DNA of 64,000 bases from Plazaster borealis (taxonomy: Eukaryota > Echinodermata > Asteroidea > Forcipulatida > Labidiasteridae). Location: positions 18,186,135 through 18,250,134 of the forward strand of contig CM037462.1 of the NCBI GenBank assembly GCA_021014325.1, written 5' to 3'. The notes below the pieces were generated by a model. The model was not told the DNA's origin and ran no database searches. It saw nothing but the letters and a program-made list of their open reading frames with translations. Both the position numbers and the translations under genes were made by a program. Positions 11,141-24,231 of this stretch are shown piece after piece; position 1 is the first letter of the stretch, and each line of letters starts with the position of its first letter.

Positions 11141-11660
11141 GTGAGTGATATCCTTGACTTTTAAAATTTAGACTTCTCCTATTCCATTTTAACATCATTT
11201 GTATATGTGAAAAAAGAATTAGCTGTTGCAAACTGCTTACCAACCAAACGGATCTATGGTATGCAAAATATAGTTAATGGCCTGACGTTTTCGACCCTAG
11301 CAGAGTCTTTCTCGAAGGCTTTGACAACACAACACACATGAACAGGTATGTAGACTATACTATCCATTTATACATAATATATACAAGTTTGTGTTCCCCC
11401 ACAAAAATCTGCAGAGAGAATGTTTTTTTAAAAAACCTTTTCAAACAATGCATTTTCTGCACATTTTTGAAATGTCAGTTCCGGAAAAGTTTCATTGTGA
11501 AATATAACTAGCTTGAATTTGGTCAATGTGAAAGCACATTGATAGTATTAGGGAATATTAAAAACAATGCATTATTGGTAAGAAAACAATTGTAGTTGAT
11601 AGCTCTTGGTACTCTAGAGTTAATAAACAAGGAATAATTCACCTTTGAAATGTTTTTATA

Positions 11661-12315
11661 TATTTTTTTGAGATTTTTCAAAATGTGACATATGTGTCAA
11701 GTGGGGTTACCTCACTTACACCTACAGAAGTTTTTTAAATAAAAATTGTCTGAGCATCTACAATACTATAAGTATAAACCAAGTAGAAGAGATAAAATAA
11801 AATAGCATTCATGGTTATATGGAAAATGAGCACCAACTGGGGTATTTCCACATCCTACTTTTATGCTATCAAAGAAAGCTGGTAAAATCAGATGATTTGA
11901 ATGAATGTTGTATTGTCTGGTAAAAACAAATTTCCACAATACAACAATAACTAAAGGAATTGTACACTTCCATTAGTGGCTTTTTATTCACATCCTTTAG
12001 TTTTTTCAATAAGCAAACTATCCAGCGAACCTGTAAAAATGTTTTGTTAAAACCATGAGAAAAAGAGAATTTAATTTCTCAGAATTTTGTACAAGTTGTA
12101 AAGGAGCTTATTTTGATGGCAGAATTTGAAATAAGATAATTGAAGTTTGGGTTGGGGGTGGGGGGGGGGGCTTATACTTTGACCGAATTTTCAATGGAAA
12201 TATTTTTCTAGAAGTTTATGCTGCTTTTATGAATTTTGTAATCAGTGAGTTTTCAGATTGAAACTAATTCAACCTATCCTGCATTTTGTCTTTAAAATAT
12301 TGATGACCTCAAGTA
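11661..12315. other. Intergenic, no gene recognised
   Basis: AT-rich, with a G-run at about 12150-12172. No structure supports a gene. Confidence 0.4.
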
Positions 12316-12530
12316 TAGACGATGTGACCTCTGTTTACATTCAAACCGCCCTCTGTTGACAAAACACTGTCCAAGTCATGTTTCCGCCGGGCAAGAAGAC
12401 GCGTACTCATGGTAACATTGTGTGTCCTTTATAGCTGGCTGTCAGTACACAAAGGTTTTGCCCGGCGACATGCGCGCGCATCATGTTATGGTTTTCGTCA
12501 GACGTCTGACGTCAGAGGTCACATCGTCTA
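12316..12530. mobile_element. 215-bp MITE with perfect 18-bp terminal inverted repeats
   Basis: TAGACGATGTGACCTCTG at 12316-12333 is the exact reverse complement of 12513-12530. The interior is GC-richer than its surroundings and holds TGCGCGCGCA and TCAGACGTCTGA. It is too short to encode a transposase. Confidence 0.85.
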
Positions 12531-13091
12531 TTAATTTGGAATTTATTTATTGTTTTTTTCACATAGTGTGGTGCGTTATCTACAGTCAAGTCAGCGTCTA
12601 CCGAGTAGACCTGTCTCAACAAAGTCGTCTTCAAACAAGTATTTGTAATCATGTCTGGCCAAATGTTTGCATTTCTTGTGAGATACGGACCCTGATACAG
12701 AGGCCTACATCTCCTGAATTCTCTGATCCTCCATGGAGACAAAAGATTCTGTTGCAGCCTTGGAACAGTGACTGTGTGTGATGCAAACAAGAAGATCATT
12801 CTAACCATGGATACAGCTGATTATTTCTACTGAGCTCCTGGATGAGATGAAGCAACCTGTTGCAGCTTGGGAGCAACTGCAGTTATAACAACACTGTTAA
12901 GAACTAAAACTGCCCTTGTCTATGAAGATGATGAAGGTACTATCAATGAGACAAACTCTGTGAAAAAACCCCAATTATTTCATTAAAATGAAGAACTCTT
13001 TTCAGGTAAATCAAGGCGACAATAAAGACAGTGATCTAAGAAACAGAGAGTCCAGTACAGCATTTAGTCTTGTCTTTAGGTTTCGTCTTGC
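12531..13091 (+). other. Unassigned sequence, possible exon material
   Basis: Not obviously repetitive. A pyrimidine-rich tract ending CACATAG (about 12565) could act as an acceptor, but no long open frame or family match was seen. I cannot assign a product. Confidence 0.2.
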
Positions 13092-13400
13092 GTGGTGAAT
13101 TACCCATACTTCCCCTTGCGTTGTGAATTACCCATACTTCCCCTTGTGTGGTGAATTACCCATACTTCACCTTGTGTGGTGAATTACCCATACTTCCCCT
13201 TGCGTGGTGAATTACCCATACTTCACCTTGTGTGGTGAATTACCCATACTTCACCTTGTGTGGTGAATTACCCATACTTCACCTTGTGTGGTGAATTACC
13301 CATACTTCCTCTATTGTGGTGAATTACCCATACTTCCTCCAGAGTGGTGAATTACCCATACTTTCTCTAGTGTGGTTAATTACCAAAACTCCCTGTGTGG
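13092..13400. repeat. 28-bp minisatellite
   Basis: GTGGTGAATTACCCATACTT begins at 13092, 13120 and 13148 and continues to about 13400. The copies decay towards the right end. Confidence 0.9.
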
Positions 13401-13439
13401 AGATCTAACCATACATCCCCAATGTGGTGAATGACTCAT

Positions 13440-15175
13440 ACCTCCTCCAGTGTGGTGAAATTGAATAAAACCACAAAGGGTAAGCCTTACATTTTTGTCA
13501 AAAATCGGCTGAAATTGGGAAAAATCACGAGGGGTAAGCCTTGCATTTTTTGTCAAAAAGTGGCTGAAATTGGAAAAAATCACGAGGGGTAATTATAAGC
13601 CTTGCATTTTTGTCAAAAAACGGCTGAAATTTGAAAGAATTACAAGGGGTTAGCCTTGCATTTTTCTCAAAAAGAGGGTGAAATTAAATAAAATCACAAG
13701 GGGTAAGCCTTGCATTTTTGTCAAAATATGGCTAAAATTTACAAGCATCACAAGGGGTAAGTAAAAGTAAGCCTTGCATTTTTTTTTCAAAGAGGGTGAA
13801 ATTGAATAAAATCACAAGGGTTGAGCCTTGCATTTTTGTCAAAAAGAGGGTGAAATTGAATAAAATAACAAGGGGTGAGCCTTGCATTTTTGTCAAAAAG
13901 AGGGTGAAATTGAATAAAATAACAAGGGGTGAGCCTTGCATTTTTGTCAAAAAGAGGGTGAAATTGAATAAAATAACAAGGGGTGAGCCTTGCATTTTTG
14001 TCAAAAAGAGGGTGAAATTGAATAAAATAACAAGGGGTGAGCCTTGCATTTTTGTCAAAAAGAGGGTGAAATTGAATAAAATCACAAGGGGTGAGCCTTG
14101 CATTTTCCTCAAAATTTGGCTAAAATTTACAAGCATCGCAAGGGGTAAGTAAGCCTTGCATTGTTGTCAAAAAAAAGAGGTTGAAATTAAATAAAATCAC
14201 AAGGGGTAAGCATGGCATTTTTGTCAAAAAGAGGGTGAAATTAAATGAAATCACAAGGGGTAGGACTAAGCCTTGCATTTTTGTCAAAATACGGCTGAAA
14301 TTGAAATAAAATCACAAGGAGTAAGCCTAAGGGTAAAGTGTAAAATTTGATAGCATCACAAGGGGTAAGCCTTGCATTTTTGTCAAAAAAAAGGGGTGAA
14401 ATTAAATAAAATCACAAGGGGTAAGCCTTGCATTTTTGTCAAAAAAAAGGGGTGAAATTAAATAAAATCACAAGGGGTAAGCCTTGCATTTTTGTCAAAA
14501 AAAAGGGGTGAAATTAAATAAAATCACAAGGGGTAAGCCTTGCATTTTGTCAAAAAAAGGGGTGAAATTAAATAAAATCACAAGGGGTAAGCCTTGCATT
14601 TTGTCAAAAAAAGGGGTGAAATTAAATAAAATCACAAGGGGTAAGTAAGCCTTGCATTGTTGTCAAAAAGAGGGCGAAACTAAATAAAATCACAAGGGGT
14701 AAGCCTTGCATTTTTGTCAAAAAAAAGGGGTGAAATTAAATAAAATCACAAGGGGTAAGCCTTGCATTTTTGTCAAAAAAAAGGGGTGAAATTAAATAAA
14801 ATCACAAGGGGTAAGCCTTGCATTTTTGTCAAAAAAAAGGGGTGAAATTAAATAAAATCACAAGGGGTATGCCTTGCATTTTTCTAAAAATTAGGCTAAA
14901 ATTGAATAAAATCACAAGGGGTGAAAGGGTGAAATAAAATAAAATCACAAGGGGTAAGCCTTGCATTTTTGTCAAAATATGGCTGAAATTGAATAAAATC
15001 ACAAGGGGTAAGCCTTACATTTTTGTCAAAAAGAGGGTGAATTTGAATAAAATCACAAGGGGGTAAGCCTTGCATTTTTCTCAAAATTAGGCTGAAATTG
15101 AATAAAATCACAAGGGGTAAGCCTTGCATTTTTGTCAAAAATTGGATAAAATCACAAGGGGTAAGCCTTGCACAA
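13440..15175. repeat. 54-56-bp minisatellite, about 30 units
   Basis: Units read CACAAGGGGTAAGCCTTGCA, then TTTTTGTCAAAAA and GGGTGAAATT(G/A)AATAAAA. In 13812-14110 the period is exactly 54 bp, which opens repetitive reading frames on both strands (18-residue repeats). Elsewhere it is about 56 bp and the frames close. The frames are a by-product of the period, not evidence of a gene. Confidence 0.9.
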
Positions 15176-15509
15176 TTATTTAATATTGCAGAAAGAAAAA
15201 GTAGGCTTATACATGATTCGTAATTATCGGCAATCACAGGTCGGTTGTAGCTTTATTGATTTGTCTTTGTATTGAACTATGATTGGCATGAATGAAATAT
15301 TCACAAGTTGATATTTAAAAAAATCTTGTTACTCAAAATCTAGGGATTTGATCAAGCACATTCCTCTCTGATATTTGGTTGAATATATTCAATGCTTGTA
15401 CACCTTAGGCATGCATTTTCCCAGTGTATTGTCGGACATTGTCGGCATCAACTTCGTCTTCATGCAGCAGGAAAAATAAATGTCAAAATAATTAATATTG
15501 ATATTGCAT

Positions 15510-15660
15510 ACAGCAGAGCTGCCAACTCTCCCCAAATTTGGAAATCTCCCTGATTATGGAAACTTTTTCCCGGCTATGTTGAATGTCGTTCTAAATATTT
15601 CCCTGATTGTTGTACAAAATCTCCCTGATTGCAAGATGCAAATGTTGGCAGCTCTGGTAT
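15510..15660. mobile_element. Short MITE with GCAGAGCTGCCAAC ends
   Basis: It starts GCAGAGCTGCCAACTCTCC and ends GTTGGCAGCTCTGG. A second copy in the opposite orientation lies at 53548-53730. Confidence 0.7.
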
Positions 15661-15696
15661 CATACAGTAAAAGCATGATTCACTATCCTTTCGCAC

Positions 15697-15772
15697 TAGA
15701 ATCCTCGCTTCTGATTGGTTAACGGTGGTCTACAAGGTATTACAGCTGTTAACCAATCAGCATCGAGGATTA
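15697..15772. repeat. Hairpin carrying two CCAAT motifs
   Basis: AATCCTCGCTTCTGATTGGTTAAC is mirrored after about 25 bp by GTTAACCAATCAGCATCGAGGATT. It is probably a minimal MITE. The ATTGG/CCAAT boxes are part of the repeat ends. Confidence 0.65.
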
Positions 15773-16608
15773 AAGTTCACTGTTTGCGGACAGTGAATGT
15801 ACTTGTGTTTTTATAAGACTGTGAACGTACCAAACAATACCATTTGTAAGTGTAAACAGAGCGAATTTTGCCGCTCACAGATTATAGTACACAACTTTTT
15901 TTAAATCACAAACATAGACAAGCCAAATAAAAAAAGCCAACAAATCATGTTTATCAGTCATAGACTTTTATTTAACACCTTTGGATTCCTCGAATATTTT
16001 GTAAAGAAGGCATCCACTGAACACGAACTTGCAGCGCTACACTGTAAAAGTTAACTGACTGTACCTAAAAGGTCAGAAAATGGTTGAGACAGTTGCAATA
16101 CCCCCCTCTGTTGTTGGCTAAAGATGAGGGTTATTTTTTTTTCACCAGCAATTTTGGGTTTTTTTATTTTTATGAGAAGAAAACAAGTTTTAATTTTAGA
16201 ATCATACCTTGCTGTCCTTTTAACCATGCTTTTAAAAACTATTTCTAGCTGTATTTCAAATCAATTTCAATTCTCATGTGAAAAGAATGCAAACCAAACC
16301 ATTAAAATCAAAAATTACTGGTGAAAACGTTCAGAGTGACATTGAAATGTTGATGTACACATATAGTGTACCAAGTAGGGCCACAAGTTGTTTAACCCAC
16401 TGCTGCTAACCCCTTACATTAGTCATGAAATGAAAGCGAGAATGCCAGGAAAACAGGCCGGTACCTCTTTGGATACCATTGAGATTGTACAACTAGGAGT
16501 CAGGGGAACAACAAGAAGATGGTCATAAAAGGTATACTGTTTTATTTTAGGCAGTGCCAGAAATGAAGGCTGCAGATTTGGCTGCAAGAGACACAGTCAA
16601 CAGTTTTA
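15773..16608. other. Intergenic, no gene recognised
   Basis: AT-rich. Open frames here are short and have no recognisable domain. Confidence 0.4.
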
Positions 16609-16736
16609 GGCTGTGTCAGAATTGGTGCGTTACAGCTACGGCTACAACTGGATCCTCACGCCATCATGCATTGAAGTATAGGACATCCTTAGCAACAGTC
16701 ATAGCCATAGCTGTAGCCGCCAATTCGGACACGGCT
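16609..16736. mobile_element. Small MITE, GGCTGTGTC(A/C)GAATTGG ends
   Basis: The ends GGCTGTGTCAGAATTGG and CCAATTCGGACACGGC are inverted. The inner arms (GCTACGGCTAC / GTAGCC) also pair. A second copy is at 42472-42576. Confidence 0.65.
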
Positions 16737-19700
16737 GTAGCCTTTAACATCACACCATCAGGATCCAATTTCATGAAGCTGTAAATGTTGCTAAGCAAAT
16801 CCTCATGTGTGTGGGAACCAGTCACATACATAAAGTTTGTACGTCGGCTGGTAACATGTTTCTGCTTCACACGATTTTCCTGTGCTAAGCATGTTTGGGT
16901 GTTTATCGGCTTCATTTAATTGGGCCAAGATTGCATTGGGTCAGAATCTGGATGACCTGTCAAGGGCTTGATTATCATTGAGATGCTAAGCAGAAATCTT
17001 ACCAAACAAAGCACCCTGAGAAGGGAACCAGTCAAAAGCAATAAAACATAGCATTTTTGGCCGGTAATCTGTGTCTACTGAGCAAGATTTCTGTGCTTAG
17101 CAATTTCTTGGACTTCAGGTCCAGATCTACACACATATTAAGCCCTTGTCATGACATCTTTATCCATTTGTTTTGCAACACACTTATGATAGTTCAACAG
17201 AAAAAAACTTGAAACATTAGAAACTACACTTGAGCATACAATGATGAAAATAGAGGTCACTGTTACTAATATGCAACCTTTTGATTTTTTTAAAATACAG
17301 TTTTCGAACTACGATGAGGTACAACCACTGTACGTAAACTTCATGGTAGCTAAACGTCAGAAATTTTAAGCAACACTAGATAAAAACCCAAAACAGTTAC
17401 TCAATTCGTGAAGAATTCTGCCATGAATTTTTCTTACAGTATTCATAACAAGCAAACTTTATATATTTATTTATACACAAGCTACACATTTACGGTTGGT
17501 ACGCATATTCAAGTTCATTTTCTACATTTATAAATTTACAAATGAAACATGTAATGCAGTTCCTCCTCTTATAATATTTTTTTTTTGGTATATAATATTT
17601 TTTTCATAATAAGCAGTAATTGTAACATTTTTCAAACAGCTAGAAAAAAGTGGCATCCTGAGGAAAAGAAAACCAACTTGATCTCAGAACCACAAACATG
17701 AATAAATTCCAAAATTATTTACATCATGTCAATAAGATTTGACACCCTCGATTGAAGACGAATAACATCTGCATCTACCTTTTCCTGAATGGCAATTCGA
17801 AAAACCTTTACAAATATTGAAAATCCTCAAAATAACAAATACTGAATTTTGAACTTTTCAAAGTGTTAACAGATTTCCTACAAGCGGGTTCTACCGAATC
17901 CAAATCCACCAACATCCACTCATGGTTTATGCTCGATTTTGATGGACACCGCACCACACAGCCAAACTAACCTTGCTTGGTACGGTTGCTGGATACTATA
18001 CAAATCTTATCAGAGTCTAAAAGTTTGGTTGTTGAGTTATCGTGTGTGGAAGGTTTTTGTTGGATATGGGAAGGTACCTTCCATGGATGTCAGGGATAGT
18101 GAAACTTGGAATTTGAATTACTTATAAAGGTAAATTCCCATCCCGCAATGAACTCTAACCTCTGACCCACACTAGGCTCAAGTACCAAAGCCAAATCTGG
18201 CTAGAGACACATACGCCCCTTTTACTCAGTCACGTTTTGCAGAGCTGATTGGTGTAAATTCGTGTGAAGCATGTTCCGTCCCACGTCTGATAGACTTACC
18301 CAACTTGACAAGAAATTTTTTGGGAAGCCCCTCATCCCTTGCATCAGCCCTAGGCTCTTTGTCGTGACCATTTTTAGGATAAATTAACAAATAACAAGAA
18401 AACAATTTCACAGTATTAACTTGATAATGACTAATGCTGTTTTGATTAACACAGAAACAAAAACACCTTAATCATGCTCTATTTCCCCCATGTGTTGAAA
18501 GTGAGGCTGTGGATATATATATAGTCTGGCCCCTTTTTTGAGTGTGTGCTTTGCCTATGATCAGTCAGGGTTTCAAACAAAGATGAAAACAACATGATCA
18601 AGATATTTCTGAAACCACAAATCTGGTTTTGGCCATGGTTCCATATTGGAGCTCTGTGTTTGAAACACTGCCTGACAAGGGCCGAGATTGCAGCCATTCA
18701 GGAAGCTGTGGATTCAAAAGCGCCCAAAGACTCACAAATATGAAATACTTCTTGTGGTTACTGACAAAACTACTTGGTTCTTGGCACTGTCTTTTAGCCT
18801 GCTGATGCAGTGGCCCAATTTCATAAAGCTGACAAGGTAACAAAATTAAAATTGCTAAGCAAATAAAAATCTTGTTTAGCAGAAACAGGTTCTACCGGGA
18901 ACACTTCATGCGATTCACATAGTGTAACTGGTACCTCGCTATTGTTTTGTTTACAAATATTTTCAGCTTTATGAAATTTAGCCCCAGCTTCTATAGGTCT
19001 CCCCTACATCCCAAAGGCACCCAAAACATGTCAGAGATTTTCAACAACCAGTTTCCCATCAGAGCGTCTACACAAATCGTTAAAAATACATTGTATACAT
19101 GGAACCGTTGCGATCAGCTAAATAAAGATCATCCATTATGTACAATTTGAGCTCTGTAACGGTTCCAATGCTATTAAAAACCCCGAAATTACAAGATTCA
19201 CAAACGCAATCTGAATAAACATTACAATACCTCTTTGTTAAAAGTTTTATTTACAGTATGTGAAATGCCCTTACGTATACGTCTTGAGCTCTTCCACAGA
19301 GAATCAGAGGGGATATTTTAAAAATGTTTTCTTTAGACTGAGGCGATATTTAATTGAAGTTTTTAGATTATCAATTACTGAAAAAATAATTTCCACTTTC
19401 ATTTGTACAGAAATCAACAATGGAATTGTTCAAATTATTAACAGTAAAATTCTCTGCAAATTAAAACAAAATGATACAATGAAATGCAACGCTTCGTGAC
19501 AGAAGCACTTCTGAGCGAGCCGTTTTATAAATTTTAACCTTAAAACATGAATATTTTAAAACACAAGAATAAATGGCACTGATAATATAAATCAAATCAA
19601 ATATGTAATTTAAAAAACGCCAAATCCTTTTAATATGCAGGGTACCTGAATATCGTCTCAGTCTAAAAAAAAAGTGATTTGCTGTAGGTGTGTGGGGAAG

Positions 19701-20974
19701 ATAAAACTAATACATGCACTAGCAGTTAAACAAGGTTTACCTTCACAAGCAGAGATAACACAATCTGAAAAGACAAAGGTCACAAATAAATTTATACATT
19801 TTTCTGGTTGACCTTTGAACCCCTTCCCTTACAACATTGAACTGTTTTGTTTTCTAAATTGTTCCAAAAGTGTTTTCCCCTGTACCACTTTTCATTCTTA
19901 AAACCTATATCTTTAAGAAGTTTACAACCTATTTTTCCTCAAGTTTAATTCTGGGTACTTGTTTCAAGTCAAGTTAACATTGAAGCCATTGTTAAGGGAT
20001 AAACTAACACACAGCAGGCAATCAACCCACAGGAATACACTTCTTTGCGGACTGAGCAAATTAACAGTCAAGGAATTTGGATTGATTCCATGGTAGTAGT
20101 CTGAAATGATTAATGGTTGGTCCCTGTCGATAATTTGTGCGGTTTCCAGCAAAATCGAGGCGGCAGTATTAGACAATTCTTTCTGTGCTAGCAGCCATAA
20201 TAAGTGTCCGTCCCAAACTGCCTAAAGCCTGTAATATAATAACGTGTATTGAATGCATCCAATCAATACACAGTTACCCAACCTGTTGGCTGATCGATCA
20301 GTACCATCCCAATTGTAAAGGCAGCCTACAATGTGGTATCATGAATGCATCTAAACTGTGCACAGGTGATTTTCCAGACAGTCACTCCACCACTCAAAAA
20401 CAGACAACAGTCTACATGCATGTACTTTTAGTTAAAAATAATAATTCAACTTGTTTTTCACTTGCAAATAAACTGATCTATTAAGCTTGCCCACTATAGC
20501 GGGTTCCTATCAACGGGTGACAGGTACAGTATAGATTTGAACAAGTCAAACTTCTTCTAGACACGCTGTGATTGGTCAACCATTACAGGGACGGAGCTCG
20601 ATGGATCGGTCCATTGTACTGAAGAAAGTAGAGTAAATGCCTAAGAAAGTAGAGATAATCGCTTACTTATGTTTCTTAAATGCATAGCTCATCAACTGGC
20701 CAGCATGCTTTGGATGTTGAATACAGTACACTCTGTGACACACATTCTTTATTCAGCATTTTTTTTTCTTCTTCTGATTTCCAAAGTTTATCAAAAGAAT
20801 GTCATCTCATAATATTACAACTAGCTTTAGTTTGTCTTTACAGTAGATGGAGGGAAAAACCCATCTAGAACATCAAAGTTTAAGATTAATTATAAAAATG
20901 TATACTTTAGGATTGTCAATAATAGTTGACCCCAAAACCAATATTGGCAAGTTGGACCAGAGGTCAACTGAACC

Positions 20975-21124
20975 TGGGTCCGATTTCACAAAGAGTTAAG
21001 ATTGATCTTAACTGTGAATCAATCTTAACTGCTAAGCAAAGTGTGATGTCACAATACAAATCACTATGGTGATACTGACAACTCATCTTAAGATGAATCT
21101 TAGTGCTTTGTGAAATCCTGCCCT
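20975..21124. mobile_element. MITE with ATTTCACAAAG ends, copy 1
   Basis: GATTTCACAAAGAGTTAAG at the left is mirrored by CTTAGTGCTTTGTGAAATC at the right. The interior GTGATGTCACAATACAAATC is shared with 24232-24380. Confidence 0.75.
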
Positions 21125-21803
21125 GGACAGAAAACTGCAAACCAAATGGAATCTGTTTTGGGGTGGAAAGGATGCAGGGGAGTGGTGAGTAAAATATTCT
21201 CTTTGAAACAATATCACCAAGATTGCTTGTAATAAAATTTGTCTGGATTAAGAACAATTTAACAATGTACAATTGTGAGAATTTGCACCAGTAAAATATA
21301 GCATAATGCTTGGTGGGCTCATACAAATTTGCAGACATCTTTTTGATTTTTTTTTTACTTTACTTTCTTTTGCATTGGTTAAATGTTCTTGAAGCGCTTA
21401 GTGGTCATTCCTATAAAGCAAGCTGTGCATTTGGTCTGAAGTTGGTTTGGGGGTTCACAAGCTGAATAGTCAACGCTATTTTGATAATAGTCAGGTCAAC
21501 ACAGAAAGGGACAAAATAGCGTTGAACAAACTTTTAACATGAAAGTACTTTTACCTTGAGGAATTTCAACAACATGGGCCTCAATTTCTCAGTCCACACA
21601 ACTTTGTTAAGCACAGCCAATCCCTGCTTGGAACAAACAGGTAAATAATCATGAACCTATATATTGACTAGAGTGCTCACTTGCCATGCACTTGAGGGCA
21701 CATCCATGTTAGTGCACAAACCTTCCTAAAAGCTTGAAAACCTTGTTAGGCTGTCGTCTGGCTATTTGCAATTTCTATGAAATATAAAATCGTTCCTGAA
21801 CCA

Positions 21804-21989
21804 ACATAGAGCCGCTTAAGCAGAAAATATTGCTTCACAATTTTCTGCTAAGTAGAAATGAGCAGGATACTGGTCACAAATTGTACTTGTGACATGGTAG
21901 TTTGGCTGGTAGCCTTATTCTGGTAAGCGTAATTTTGTTATGCTTAGCTTCTTTGTGTGCTTAAGCAGCTCTATGAAATTGGGCCCTGG
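21804..21989. mobile_element. Palindromic MITE, GGGCCCAATTTCATAGAGCTG family
   Basis: It runs from CATAGAGCCGCTTAAGCAG to GCTTAAGCAGCTCTATGAAA and TTGGGCCC. The interior (GAGCAGGATACTGGTCAC, TTTGGCTGGTA) matches many other copies in the window. Confidence 0.75.
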
Positions 21990-22493
21990 TTGCTAAACGA
22001 AATATATGCATGAGGAATCGAGAGTAAGCACGCTAGTCAATATATATATAGCTCAATGTTACCAACCCAAAGGTCAAGTGATTTAAACTAGTAGAAACTG
22101 GGTAATCAAATTGTGTTCTTTTAGGCAGAAAAGTTACGATTGTCTTTTTCCAAAAATGTATAATCAAAATTGGGGCAAATTTTAGGTGTCATAGATTTCA
22201 AAGATTTTGTTGTAAAACAAATAATCAATTTTTTCCCTAGAAAGTGTTGTCTGAATGACTAACCATGTTTATCGGCTTACACCACAATATGTGTTATTAT
22301 AAAACATCCTTAATTGAAGGTTCCCAAATGATTTGTATGCATATTGTAAAAGGACTCCGAGAAAGATGACAAAGTTGTTTTATTACACAAAACAAAAAAC
22401 CAAGAGGAAATATCCCGGGTTAGAGTAAGAAATACAATCTCGTTCTGTATGACACTTGTAATGGAACAAACATGCTGTCATGGTACAATATCA

Positions 22494-22834
22494 TTTATTG
22501 CACCTTGTTTATAACACCATAAAATCAAACAATAAAAAACAAAAAAACAAAAAACACAAACGCCCACACACATAAAGATGTGAAATCTCTCCCTATCGTT
22601 TTTGCTTGTTTCCCTACACAAACCCAAACGGATCGATTTCATTCAACTCGTTTGTCCTCTTTTCATTTAAAGAATCATAATTTAATAAGAACGATGAACT
22701 CCAATGAACAATTAACGATGATAAAGCACTATGAACATAATTATCGACTCGCACTTAATAATTTCTCAACGAACATTTAATTATGAACCTGGCAGGCAGA
22801 CCTATGTACAATTCACTCACTCTCTCTATTTATT
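22494..22834 (-). terminator. Two candidate polyadenylation signals for the PKA gene
   Basis: AATAAA on the minus strand at 22829-22834 and 22494-22499, about 840 and 1170 bp past the stop codon. Either would give a 3' UTR of usual size. The choice needs transcript data. Confidence 0.3.
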
Positions 22835-23671
22835 TTCTTTTTCCTTTTTTTGTGTTTTTCTCTGGAGAGGGGAAGGCAGTTAACGTAGAGGTCAAATTTT
22901 CAGAAATTACAAAGTGGAGGAACAAACTCTAAATGGTTTTAAAAGAAAGCATTTATGTGCACTAGTGCCTTGCATGTCATTCCAAGGAGCGACACACAGA
23001 AACCTCAATTAAATGTCACATGTTCTTGATCAAAATCATCCAGTAAGTACTGGAATCGGAAAACAGATTTGGAACTCAATCGGAGAATCAGCGATTCTTG
23101 ACTTGAATTTTTTGGTAATCAATGTACAAAATTTCAGAAATCTTACTTCTCTGACAGAAAACAACCCCCCTGCCTCCTCCATAAAACATCCCAAAGCTTT
23201 CAAATGTATTATGTGAAATTTGTTGATGGTGTTCATTTACAATAAAAATGATTCAAATGCGGCAGCTGTGTCGAGTTGCCAACGCTTGCCTTTCAGTGTT
23301 GGACCATGACGCAACTGCTTGTGATCGATGGTAGGGGTGTTGGGAGGTGAACGAAACTCCAGTGTCTCCACATGAAAGACTTCCAGCCGGCTTGCCGATT
23401 GCTGTTCAGACACTTTAAAGGCACTACTGACCTGTCAGAGGCTTATCACTTATGGCCGTGTCTGCTGATGAAGTTGGGCATTTCTTGTAAGGTTGGGTGT
23501 GCTCCTTTAAGAAGAGACTAAGCTAGGCTTGGGGATGCGGGAGAAGCTTGACGGTCCAGATCCAGTCCGGGTACCTTCTGACTCAAACGCTGGATGACTT
23601 TAACTCAGCCGTGGGATTTTAAGGGCAGGGTTGTTGATAAGAGAGGAGTAATGTATGGAAGGGGGCCCAAG

Positions 23672-23797
23672 TTAGAAGTCGGCAAATTCCTTGGCACATT
23701 TTTCTGAGGATGAGATACGGAGGGCTTCCTCTTCATAGTCGTCAAAGTTACTCGGGTCGCTGGCACTTTTGACTTTTGGTACAAAGGGTGCTTCAAC
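23672..23797 (-). CDS. PRKACA: PKA catalytic subunit, last coding exon
   Basis: Encodes 41 residues and TAA. It begins VEAPFVPK, contains the acidic tail [10 protein letters not shown] and ends KCAKEFADF, the FxxF hydrophobic motif that docks on the small lobe of AGC kinases. Acceptor TTTCATTTGCAG. The segment RISSSEK aligns with the tail around the Ser338 phosphosite of mammalian PKA. Confidence 0.97.
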   Translation of the reverse strand, partial: VEAPFVPKVKSASDPSNFDDYEEEALRISSSEKCAKEFADF

Positions 23798-24109
23798 CTG
23801 CAAATGAAAACAAAACAAGATCAAAAGAATGCAGTTACTTCATTTGTTTGTAGAGTCCAGAGTGACAACATTTAGAGCTACAAAAACAAACAAACTTTTA
23901 AAATAAAAAGACAAATATAAAATAGTCTGGCAACTCAAGTTAATCCACATATTAGAAACATGACAACGATGGCAGCACCATATTCAAGGTCTGTTGTACA
24001 AACCTACATAAACTCCCTGTGTACACCTTGGGGTACATTCGTGCCAGTTGTAGTCACTGATGATGGGGTGCAAAAGGATGAACAGTGCCAAAGTGCGCTA
24101 ATGTTTGTA

Positions 24110-24231
24110 GGCCTGGAATTTCATCTTTGAGAGGGAAAGGCCACTTTCATTTTGCAAAGGGCACTTCCATGAACTTTAAGAGAATCTGAAAGTCTATGGA
24201 AAACTTTTGCCATGGCCTCCGTGTAATTCCA
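24110..24231. repeat. Dispersed repeat with GGCCTGGAATT ends
   Basis: It starts GGCCTGGAATTTCATCTTTG and ends GTGTAATTCCAGG. Relatives in the opposite orientation lie at 37575-37692 and 61258-61412. It abuts the ATTTCACAAAG MITE. Confidence 0.65.

Larger units (their letters stand above)
10136..11660. repeat. Segmental duplication, copy 2, main part
   Basis: Same order as copy 1 at about 1475-3020. It contains the open 189-bp exon-like block and, at about 11205-11370, a block missing from copy 1. Confidence 0.85.
16737..22493. other. Downstream flank of the PKA gene, repeats only
   Basis: AT-rich DNA with degraded copies of the AATTTCATAAAGCTG-type MITE (for example 16785-17110 and 18810-18970) and no recognisable gene. 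Several TTTATT words could be minus-strand polyadenylation signals, so the 3' UTR might reach into this region, but nothing fixes its end. Confidence 0.4.

Noticed and set aside
22580..22780. Plus-strand small protein in the PKA 3' region
   Set aside because: 66 codons, low complexity, antisense to the probable 3' UTR, no recognisable motif.
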